From positions 1 to 5,374 of the forward strand of contig CAZKTE010000078.1 in assembly GCA_964555625.1 (NCBI GenBank): DNA of 5,374 nt, in the 5' to 3' direction. Origin of the DNA: CAZJKE01 sp964555625 (GTDB lineage: Bacteria > Planctomycetota > Phycisphaerae > Phycisphaerales > SM1A02). The notes beneath the pieces were generated by a model that made no database searches, was not told the DNA's origin, and saw only the letters and a list, made by a program, of their open reading frames with translations. The number at the start of each line of letters is the position of its first letter. Position 1 is the first letter of the stretch. The position numbers and the translations under genes are program-made. Shown here piece after piece: positions 1 through 5,374 of this stretch.

Positions 1-132
1 ATCAAGGATTTCCGAGAGCTCATCGCACATCGCGGCGACTTCGGTTTTGTCCAGCGCGAGTCGTGACAACTTCGCCACGTGCCGAACGGCGTCCGCATCC
101 AGTGGCGGCGGGGCAGATTCGTCCGGCGACAT
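1..132 (-). CDS. gatC: GatC, Asp/Glu-tRNA amidotransferase subunit C (5' part only)
   Basis: Reading the minus strand from the ATG at 132-130 gives 44 uninterrupted codons to the window edge. The protein begins MSPDESAPPPLDADAVRHVA and continues KLSRLALDKTEVAAMCDELS before EILD. The VRHVAKLSRLAL core followed by a helix ending in L-S-x-I-L-D is the characteristic N-terminus of GatC. GatC is the small (usually about 95-100 residue) subunit of the GatCAB amidotransferase, which converts Glu-tRNA(Gln) and/or Asp-tRNA(Asn) to the amidated forms in the cytoplasm; it wraps around and stabilises GatA. About half the protein lies outside the window. The start is well placed: the conserved core begins near residue 15 and no in-frame ATG, GTG or TTG is seen in the roughly 75 bases upstream. 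No Shine-Dalgarno sequence precedes it. It is transcribed away from the efflux operon. The family call rests on recognition of the motif, without an alignment. Confidence 0.88.
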   Translation of the reverse strand, partial: MSPDESAPPPLDADAVRHVAKLSRLALDKTEVAAMCDELSEILD

Positions 133-137
133 GGCCC

Positions 138-141
138 GGAG
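138..141 (+). promoter_or_regulatory. Shine-Dalgarno site of the adaptor gene
   Basis: GGAG lies 9 bases before the ATG at 151. It supports that ATG over two in-frame alternatives. The GTG at 79 would run the gene through the start of gatC and put a basic, non-hydrophobic stretch in front of the membrane anchor. The ATG at 178 is preceded by a pyrimidine-rich stretch with no Shine-Dalgarno. I found no convincing plus-strand promoter upstream; any promoter would have to lie inside the gatC coding region. Confidence 0.6.
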
Positions 142-145
142 CGTA
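140..145 (-). promoter_or_regulatory. Possible extended -10 element for gatC
   Basis: On the minus strand TGCTACGCT reads as an extended -10 (TGn followed by TACGCT). It keeps the key T-A-x-x-x-T positions but matches TATAAT at only three of six bases. It ends 7 bases before the gatC ATG, so transcription from it would start at or next to the start codon and give a leaderless mRNA, which would agree with the missing Shine-Dalgarno. No good -35 box is seen about 17 bases upstream. This is a weak candidate. Confidence 0.25.
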
Positions 146-150
146 GCACA

Positions 151-1491
151 ATGGCATTCGCTACCCTCTTCATTCCCATGCCCGCAGCCCGACTCATACC
201 TATCGCGACGCGCGTAATCCTTGCGCTGGTGCTCCTATTGATTGCTACCAGCATCGTCACGGCGCTGGTTCGCACCGCGCCGCAACTGGAGGTGTCGCCG
301 TCAAGCCGGCTGTTACCGGCGGTCGTCGTGATGGAGGCGCGGCCTGTGCCGGTACAGCGAAGGACGGTCGGATACGGGGTGGCAGACGCGCTGCAGCACG
401 CCGACGTGCCCGCCCGCGTTGGGGCGACGGTGGCCTCGATTCCGCCAACCACGCGGGTGGGGCAGGAGGTGCGGGCAGGTGAGTTGCTGGTGCAACTCGA
501 TGACACCGACTTTAAGCGCTTCGTGGAGCGGGCTGAGCAGGCCGTCCTGCAGGCGATCGCCGACCAGGAGTTGCTGGCCATCGAGCGCCGAGCCGCTCAG
601 AGCCGGGCGGACATTGCTCGCCGTGACCGGGAGCTCGCCGAGGCGGACCTGGCTCGGGTGCAGGATGCCTTCGATCAGGGAGCCGCCCGGCAGCGGGAGG
701 TGGACAACGCCTCCGGCCAGGTCAACGCGCGACGTCGCAGCGAGGTCGACGCCGACGAGGCGGCAAACCGCTTCCCCAGCCGCGAGGAGCAGCTGGCGGC
801 CACCCTGGCGACTCGGCAGTCCGACTTGGCCGGCGCGCGCGATGATCTTGTGCGCTGCTCGGTGACCAGCCCGATTGACGGCTGGTTGCAGGAGGTCGAC
901 GTCCGGGTGGGAGAGAACCTCTCCCCGGGCCAGCGGGTGGCGCGCGTGGTCAATACGCGCCGACTTGAGATCCCTCTGAGACTGCCGTCGCACGCGCGAC
1001 CCTGGATCAGCACCGGCGATGATGTTCAACTTCAGTCTGCGGGGTTCGGCCGCCGCACCTGGGACGCTCGCGTGACCCGAATTGCACCCGAGGATGACAC
1101 GACATCGCGGACGATGATCGCCTATGTCGACGTCGAGCAGGAAGGTGACAACAGCGGCCTCATCCCGCCCGGGCTCTTCGTGCGCGGTGACGTGCGAAGC
1201 GCGGGTTCGGGCCGCGATCGATGGGTAGTCCCGCGACGAGCCGTTCGCGATGATCGCCTGCTGATCGTGCGTGATGGGATAGTCCACAGCGTGGCGGTGA
1301 CCGTTGACTTCACGATGCGCGAGAGCTTGCCGAAACTGGGACTGCCGGACCGATCATGGGCCGTGCTCGAGACGCCGCTGCGGGAGGGTGACCAGGTGAT
1401 CGTCGACCCGAGTCGCACGTTACGTGACGGAATGGAGGTTCGCACGATCGATGCGAGGGCCTCGCTGTCGGCTGGATCGGGCGACGAATGA
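151..1491 (+). CDS. RND efflux periplasmic adaptor (membrane fusion protein, HlyD/AcrA-like)
   Basis: This 446-residue protein should link an inner-membrane RND pump to an outer-membrane channel. Visible layout: a signal-anchor helix at about residues 20-40, with no lipobox cysteine, so it is probably membrane-anchored rather than a lipoprotein; a first lipoyl half-motif at about 85-120 (VASIPPTTRVGQEVRAGELL, then VQLDDTDF); a long Ala/Arg/Glu-rich coiled-coil hairpin at about 121-235 with its turn near 175-182; the second lipoyl half at about 236-268 (SVTSPIDGWLQEVDVRVGEN); a beta-barrel domain at about 270-350; and a membrane-proximal domain to about 435 containing VVPRRAVRDD and REGDQVIVDP. 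Length and domain order are normal for the family. The stop overlaps the start of the permease gene (ATGA), indicating one operon and coupled translation. The substrate cannot be told from the sequence; metal-binding histidine or methionine clusters are absent, so a drug, lipid or hydrophobic compound is more likely than a heavy metal. The hairpin-tip docking motif is atypical (see findings). Confidence 0.9.
   Translation: MAFATLFIPMPAARLIPIATRVILALVLLLIATSIVTALVRTAPQLEVSPSSRLLPAVVVMEARPVPVQRRTVGYGVADALQHADVPARVGATVASIPPTTRVGQEVRAGELLVQLDDTDFKRFVERAEQAVLQAIADQELLAIERRAAQSRADIARRDRELAEADLARVQDAFDQGAARQREVDNASGQVNARRRSEVDADEAANRFPSREEQLAATLATRQSDLAGARDDLVRCSVTSPIDGWLQEVDVRVGENLSPGQRVARVVNTRRLEIPLRLPSHARPWISTGDDVQLQSAGFGRRTWDARVTRIAPEDDTTSRTMIAYVDVEQEGDNSGLIPPGLFVRGDVRSAGSGRDRWVVPRRAVRDDRLLIVRDGIVHSVAVTVDFTMRESLPKLGLPDRSWAVLETPLREGDQVIVDPSRTLRDGMEVRTIDARASLSAGSGDE
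1488..1491 (+). other. ATGA stop/start overlap coupling adaptor and permease
   Basis: The adaptor's TGA (1489-1491) overlaps the permease's ATG (1488-1490). The upstream sequence has no strong Shine-Dalgarno, so ribosomes finishing the adaptor probably restart on the permease. This would keep the two pump subunits in proportion. Confidence 0.85.
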
Positions 1492-4400
1492 ACCTCCCGG
1501 CGTTCGGTGTCCGAAATCCCGTTCCCATCAACCTCATGATGATCGTACTGATCATCGGTGGCGTCTTCGCGGCGATCGGGCTGCGCCGCGAGTTCTTCCC
1601 GGAGATGGATTCCGACTCACTGGTGGTCTCGGTGTCCTACCCGGGAGCGTCGCCGGCGGAGATCGAGTCGGCGGTCGCCGCCCGTATCGAGAACGCCCTT
1701 GCGAACCTCGACGAGGTGGACGAGCTGCGCACCGTGGTCAACGAGGGCCGGGCGTCCGTGACCGTTACGTTCCGCGAGGGCACGAGCGACGTCGACGAGG
1801 CGATCACGGAAGTGCGCCGCGCCGTCGACTCCATCGCCGATCTCCCCGCGGAGGTCGAGCGTCCGCAGGTCATCCGCATCAAGCCCTCGATGCCCGTCAT
1901 CATGGCCGAGCTCTGGGGCGAGGCGGACGAGCAGGTTAAGAAGCGCGCGATACAGGACATTCGCGACGATCTCAAGTCCTTCCCGGGCATGGGCGGCATC
2001 GACCTCACGGGGATGCGCGAGGACGAGTTGAGCGTTGAGGTCAATCGCGATCTGCTCGTGGAACATGGACTGTCCATCACCGACGTCGCCGCGCGGGTGA
2101 CGGCATGGATGCAGGACATTCCCGGAGGCACGCTGCGTGGAAAGGGGGGAGACATCACCATTCGCACTCAGGGCGCAGAGAACGCGTCGCTGGACGTGCG
2201 GGAGATCGTCGTTCGCAGCGACCAAGACGGGAAGGTGCTGCGCCTAGGCGACATCGCTACGGTCGAGACTGCGGTGGTAGACGTGCCGATCCGCGTGCGA
2301 TTTAACGGGCACCCCTCAGTTGGGCTGATGGTCACCAAGAGCGGCGACCAAGACATTGTCGCGATGGCAGAGGTGACACGAGCGTACGTCGACGGTCGTA
2401 TGGGCCGCCCCTTCGAGCCGACGCTCACTGAGCGGTTCATAGGTGACTCGGCGCGCAAGCAGGCCTGGTTACTCGGATCAGACGCGCCGCCGCTGCCGAC
2501 GGGAACCACCCTGACCACCTTCACGGATCTGGCTCGATTCGTCGAGGGTCGCCTATCTCTGGTGACGAAGAACGCCGTCTACGGCGCAATCCTCGTCTTT
2601 GTGCTGCTGCTGCTCGCGGTGAACATACGTGTGGCGTTTTGGGTGGGGATGGGTCTGGTGACCGCGTTGAGCGGGACCCTCCTGGTCATGTTTGCATTGG
2701 GCATCACGCTGAACATGCTGACGATGTTCGGCCTGATCGTCGTGCTGGGCCTGCTCGTTGATGATGCAATTGTCGTCAGCGAGAACATCGAGGCTCGCCA
2801 TGGACGCGGTGAGGCGCCCATGGATGCTGCGGTGGTGGGCACTAACGAGGTGCTGTGGCCGGTGGTGGCGACAGTCTTGACATCGATCGTTGCGTTCCTG
2901 CCGCTGACGTTCATCAAGGGAAACATTGGCGATATGCTCGGCGCGCTTCCGATGGTGGTCGCCTGCGCGCTGGCCATGAGCCTCTTCGAGTGCTTGCTAA
3001 TCCTCCCGGGCCACCTTGGCCCCGCGCTTCAGCGGCGGGACCGAGCCATTATCTTGGGCATGTCTCTCCTTGCGCGGCGCTATGAGTCTGCGCGTGACCG
3101 ATTCTTCTTCGAGGGCGTGGTTCCCGTGTATCTGAGGCTCCTGCGCCTCGCGATACGGTTTCGCTACATCGCCCTGACGACGGCAATCTCGGCGCTGATG
3201 GTCTCCCTCGGCATGGTGGCTGGCGGTCGTGTTGGGTACACGTTCGTCGAGGTCCCGGACGCCGAGACCCTTGCTGTAAACATTCGAATGCCCGTAGGCA
3301 CACCGCTGGACACGACCGACGCCATGGTGCGCGTCATCGAGGAGGCGGCCAACGCTCAGGATGAGGTGCAAGTGATCAACACGCTCGTGGGCGTCCAGTG
3401 GCAACTCGGCGATGGCGCCACCTCCATCAGCACGAATGTGGGACAGGTGTTTCTGGAGTTGACCCCTGCGGAGACACGTACTGCCATGGCCGGCGAGGTA
3501 ATCGATCGGATCCGCCGCAAAGTGGCGGATGCTGCGGCCGCGGCTGATCGCATCACTTACGAGATGATGTCAGGCGGTCCCGGGGGATCGGACATCACGA
3601 TCCAGCTCCGTGGCGAGGATGATCATCGGCTGCAGGAGGCGTCTCGTCGGATTCAGGATGACCTACTGCAGTTTGCCGGTGTACAGGACGTCGGTGACGA
3701 TGTGACTTCAGGGCAGCGTGAGTTGCGAATTGAACTGCGACCGGGAGCCTCATCGACCGGGCTGACGGTCGCCGACCTTGCGCGACAGGTGCGCGGCGCG
3801 GTCTACGGCATCGACGCCCATGTCTTCGCGCGGGGTGACGAGGAAGTGGACGTGCGCGTCAAGATGGACGACGAGGTGCGCACCGACGTTGCTGCCCTCG
3901 AGCAACTCTGGGTCATGGCCCCAGGTGGCCTAGCGGTCCCGCTCGTGGAGGTTGCCGATGTCTTCGAGGGAGAGGGGTACGGGACGATCCGCCGCGTTGA
4001 TCGAAATCGGACTGTCACGGTGACTGCAGAGACGATCGATGGAGTCAGCCCGGAACAGGTGATCCGAAACCTACCCCTTGCGAAGTGGAAGGCGGACTTC
4101 CCGGACGTGAAGGTCATCTTCGGCGGTCGCCAGCAGGAGCAGGTGGAAGCGTTCAGTACGCTGCCCATCGGCTTCGCTGCTGCATGCGTGATGAGCTACG
4201 TCATTCTTGCATGGCTCTTCGGCAGCTACTTCCAGCCGTTGATGATCATGCTCGGCGTGCCGTTTTCCATCGTTGGGGTCATCTGGGGCCACTGGCTCGG
4301 CGGATATGACCTCACCTTCCTGAGCCTCATCGGGTTCGTCGCGCTCAGCGGCATCGTCGTCAACGACTCGCTGATCCTTGTGAAGTTCTACAACGACCGA

Positions 4401-4706
4401 CGTGGCAGGGGCATGGGGCTCAACGATGCGCTGATCGAAGCGGGCGCGGCGCGCATCCGCCCGATCCTGCTCACCACTGTGACCACGGTGCTTGGGCTGA
4501 CCCCGCTGATGCTCGAACAGTCCTTCCAGGCGCGGTTCCTAATCCCTATGGCCATTGCGATTGCCGCTGGCCTTGTCAGCGCGACGGTGCTGATCTTGTT
4601 ACTGCTTCCAGCGCTGGTGGTCATCGGGGACGACCTGCGTCGCTTGTGGGGGTTCCTCTGGTCCGGGCCGGCGATTTCCTCGCTGGAACCGGCCAGTGAC
4701 GCTTGA
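1488..4706 (+). CDS. RND efflux transporter permease (AcrB/MMPL-superfamily inner-membrane pump)
   Basis: This 1072-residue protein has the full duplicated RND layout and family-typical length. Approximate segments: TM1 14-32; first periplasmic porter region 33-360, opening with REFFPEMD, then YPGASPAEIE; TM2-TM6 at about 362-506; a cytoplasmic linker; TM7 560-578; second periplasmic region 580-890; TM8-TM12 at about 893-1044; and a short cytoplasmic tail. TM4 carries the proton-relay pair Asp425-Asp426 in GLLVDDAIVVSENI, equivalent to AcrB Asp407/Asp408, so proton-driven transport is expected. TM11 begins with the usual RPILLTT motif. In TM10 the sequence GIVVNDSLILVKF puts Asn959 where AcrB has its relay lysine. 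That NDS form is, from memory, typical of a large, poorly characterised RND subgroup rather than of AcrB itself. A segment at about 303-336 looks longer than usual. There is no sign of frameshift or decay. It should act with the adaptor encoded just upstream; no outer-membrane factor is present here. Substrate unknown. Confidence 0.93.
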   Translation: MNLPAFGVRNPVPINLMMIVLIIGGVFAAIGLRREFFPEMDSDSLVVSVSYPGASPAEIESAVAARIENALANLDEVDELRTVVNEGRASVTVTFREGTSDVDEAITEVRRAVDSIADLPAEVERPQVIRIKPSMPVIMAELWGEADEQVKKRAIQDIRDDLKSFPGMGGIDLTGMREDELSVEVNRDLLVEHGLSITDVAARVTAWMQDIPGGTLRGKGGDITIRTQGAENASLDVREIVVRSDQDGKVLRLGDIATVETAVVDVPIRVRFNGHPSVGLMVTKSGDQDIVAMAEVTRAYVDGRMGRPFEPTLTERFIGDSARKQAWLLGSDAPPLPTGTTLTTFTDLARFVEGRLSLVTKNAVYGAILVFVLLLLAVNIRVAFWVGMGLVTALSGTLLVMFALGITLNMLTMFGLIVVLGLLVDDAIVVSENIEARHGRGEAPMDAAVVGTNEVLWPVVATVLTSIVAFLPLTFIKGNIGDMLGALPMVVACALAMSLFECLLILPGHLGPALQRRDRAIILGMSLLARRYESARDRFFFEGVVPVYLRLLRLAIRFRYIALTTAISALMVSLGMVAGGRVGYTFVEVPDAETLAVNIRMPVGTPLDTTDAMVRVIEEAANAQDEVQVINTLVGVQWQLGDGATSISTNVGQVFLELTPAETRTAMAGEVIDRIRRKVADAAAAADRITYEMMSGGPGGSDITIQLRGEDDHRLQEASRRIQDDLLQFAGVQDVGDDVTSGQRELRIELRPGASSTGLTVADLARQVRGAVYGIDAHVFARGDEEVDVRVKMDDEVRTDVAALEQLWVMAPGGLAVPLVEVADVFEGEGYGTIRRVDRNRTVTVTAETIDGVSPEQVIRNLPLAKWKADFPDVKVIFGGRQQEQVEAFSTLPIGFAAACVMSYVILAWLFGSYFQPLMIMLGVPFSIVGVIWGHWLGGYDLTFLSLIGFVALSGIVVNDSLILVKFYNDRRGRGMGLNDALIEAGAARIRPILLTTVTTVLGLTPLMLEQSFQARFLIPMAIAIAAGLVSATVLILLLLPALVVIGDDLRRLWGFLWSGPAISSLEPASDA

Positions 4707-4708
4707 TC

Positions 4709-4714
4709 TATAAT
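4709..4714 (+). promoter_or_regulatory. Probable -10 box (TATAAT) for ptsI
   Basis: A perfect TATAAT starts 3 bases after the permease stop codon (TGA, 4704-4706), which is striking in such GC-rich surroundings. The best -35 candidate is poor: TGGAAC at 4684-4689 matches TTGACA at three of six bases with a long 19-base spacer, and there is no extended TGn. The predicted start is near 4720-4722, giving a leader of roughly 28 bases before the ptsI ATG. It implies that ptsI can be transcribed independently of the efflux operon. Confidence 0.55.
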
Positions 4715-4720
4715 GGCCCT

Positions 4721-4738
4721 CCCCGGACACCGTCGGGG
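4721..4738 (+). promoter_or_regulatory. GC-rich hairpin in the ptsI leader
   Basis: CCCCGGACACCGTCGGGG can fold as CCCC/GGGG plus GAC/GTC with one bulged G and an ACC loop, or alternatively as a simple 5-pair CCCCG/CGGGG stem with an 8-base loop. It would sit at the very 5' end of a transcript started from the TATAAT box, and its 3' arm contains the GGGG of the ptsI ribosome binding site. It is not followed by a T-run, so it is not a good intrinsic terminator for the efflux operon. The role is inferred. Confidence 0.4.
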
Positions 4739-4741
4739 TGA
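4735..4741 (+). promoter_or_regulatory. Shine-Dalgarno-like site of ptsI
   Basis: GGGGTGA differs by one base from GAGGTGA (the anti-Shine-Dalgarno complement) and ends 7 bases before the ATG at 4749, a good spacing. Its first four bases pair with the CCCC of the leader hairpin. Confidence 0.5.
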
Positions 4742-4748
4742 TCCCTAA

Positions 4749-5374
4749 ATGAAGCTCCTCCAAGGAATTCCAGTCAGCCCTGGCGTCGTCATCGGCCGGG
4801 CGATGGTGCTTGAGCGTTCGCTGCACCGCGTCCCCTTCCTCATTCTCGCCAAGGATGAGATTCCTGCCGAGTGCGCCCGGTTTGCCAAGGCAGTCGAGGG
4901 AGCGAAGGCGAACATCGCCACGGACAGGGATCGCGTCGCTTCCACGCTGGGCGTGGAGCCGGCGAAGGTCTTCGAGTTTCACCTGGGACTGCTTGAGGAT
5001 CCATCGCTCATGCAGCCCATCCGGCAGCGAGTTGAGGAAGAGGGCGTCAGTGCCGCATTCGCAGTTGTAGAGGCCTTCGGTGATCTTGCTGACCGCTTCC
5101 GCCAAATGGAGGACCAGATCTTCCGTGACAAGGCCAGCGATGTGTTGGACCTCGAGCGGCGACTGCTGACGCAGTTGACTGGCGCAACCTACGATCGGCT
5201 GACCGACGCGACCGAACCGGTCATCGTCATTTGCCACGGCGTGACGCCCGCGGAGGTTGCATCACTCCAGACCGAGGTGGTCATGGGACTGGCAACTGAC
5301 CTCGGTGGTCGCACCGACCACAGCTCGATTGTCGCAGCGGCACTCGGCATTCCCGTCGTAGTGGGCTGCAAGTC
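4749..5374 (+). CDS. ptsI: PTS enzyme I, phosphoenolpyruvate-protein phosphotransferase (5' part only)
   Basis: 208 codons are present; enzyme I is usually about 570-590 residues, so the C-terminal PEP-binding barrel lies outside the window. Enzyme I takes phosphate from PEP onto a histidine and passes it to HPr in the cytoplasm. The start MKLLQGIPVSPGVVIGRAMV has the usual enzyme I opening (G-I-x-x-S-P-G-x-x-x-G-x-A). A helical HPr-binding region follows at about 35-145, including FEFHLGLLEDPSLMQPI and KASDVLDLERRLL, similar to the E. coli FEGHIMLLED and KERAADVRDIGKRLL stretches. The phosphohistidine swivel domain then reaches GGRTDHSSIVAAALGIPVVV, with His191 matching E. coli His189. No GAF domain precedes it, so it is enzyme I rather than the nitrogen-type PtsP. 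The residue before the histidine is Asp and the usual Arg six residues after it is Ala (see findings). Whether it serves sugar uptake or only HPr-based regulation cannot be told from this window. Confidence 0.92.
   Translation, partial: MKLLQGIPVSPGVVIGRAMVLERSLHRVPFLILAKDEIPAECARFAKAVEGAKANIATDRDRVASTLGVEPAKVFEFHLGLLEDPSLMQPIRQRVEEEGVSAAFAVVEAFGDLADRFRQMEDQIFRDKASDVLDLERRLLTQLTGATYDRLTDATEPVIVICHGVTPAEVASLQTEVVMGLATDLGGRTDHSSIVAAALGIPVVVGCK

Noticed and set aside
47..119. Possible plus-strand promoter for the efflux operon inside gatC (TTGTCC at 47-52, CAGATT at 114-119)
   Set aside because: These elements are not at a workable spacing from one another, and no matching partner element was found for either, so no promoter is called.
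178..180. ATG 178 as adaptor start
   Set aside because: The upstream bases are pyrimidine-rich with no Shine-Dalgarno; the ATG at 151 has GGAG at suitable spacing. It still cannot be fully excluded, since both give a usable membrane anchor.
313..1287. 324-residue open frame on the minus strand opposite the adaptor gene
   Set aside because: Its predicted protein has no recognisable domain and low-complexity His/Arg/Gly-rich composition; the plus-strand frame has clear adaptor domains over the same bases. Long antisense frames are expected in GC-rich coding DNA.
1617..2225. 202-residue minus-strand frame inside the permease gene
   Set aside because: Shadow of the permease; its product has no recognisable motif and the plus-strand frame is a complete RND protein.
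4721..4738. Hairpin as an intrinsic terminator for the efflux operon
   Set aside because: The bases after it (TGATCCCTAA) hold no T-run, and the stem is short with a bulge, so it does not meet the usual terminator form.
4599..5237. 212-residue open frame on the minus strand across the permease/ptsI junction
   Set aside because: It is antisense to two well-identified genes and crosses the promoter-like gap, and its product resembles no family I know.

Overview
The window comes from a GC-rich bacterium, roughly 60% GC by eye, with compact gene spacing. An inner-membrane RND pump paired with a periplasmic adaptor implies a diderm (Gram-negative-type) cell. gatC implies that the organism makes Gln-tRNA and/or Asn-tRNA by transamidation. 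A planctomycete (for example Phycisphaerae) would fit this mix, but that is a weak guess and other GC-rich diderm phyla are possible.

Layout. (1) Positions 1-132, minus strand: the first 44 codons of gatC, running off the left edge. (2) Positions 151-1491 and 1488-4706, plus strand: a two-gene tripartite-efflux operon, a membrane fusion (adaptor) protein followed by an RND permease. They are joined by a 4-base ATGA stop/start overlap. gatC and the adaptor gene are head to head with only 18 bases between their start codons. (3) Positions 4707-4748: a 42-base gap with a perfect TATAAT box, a small GC-rich hairpin and a Shine-Dalgarno-like sequence inside the hairpin's 3' arm. (4) Positions 4749-5374, plus strand: the first 208 codons of ptsI (PTS enzyme I), running off the right edge and including its phospho-histidine site.

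How they work together. The adaptor and permease should form the inner part of a proton-driven pump. No TolC-type outer-membrane factor and no regulator gene lies in the window, so the outer-membrane partner is probably encoded elsewhere. gatC (translation fidelity) and ptsI (phosphotransfer from phosphoenolpyruvate to HPr) are functionally unrelated to the pump and appear to be simple neighbours, with ptsI probably using its own promoter.

I see no mobile element, CRISPR array, RNA gene or clearly new system. The points worth checking are residue-level departures in each of the three main proteins and the compact regulatory arrangements at the two gene junctions. Nearly all the window is coding; there is no gene-free stretch longer than 42 bases.
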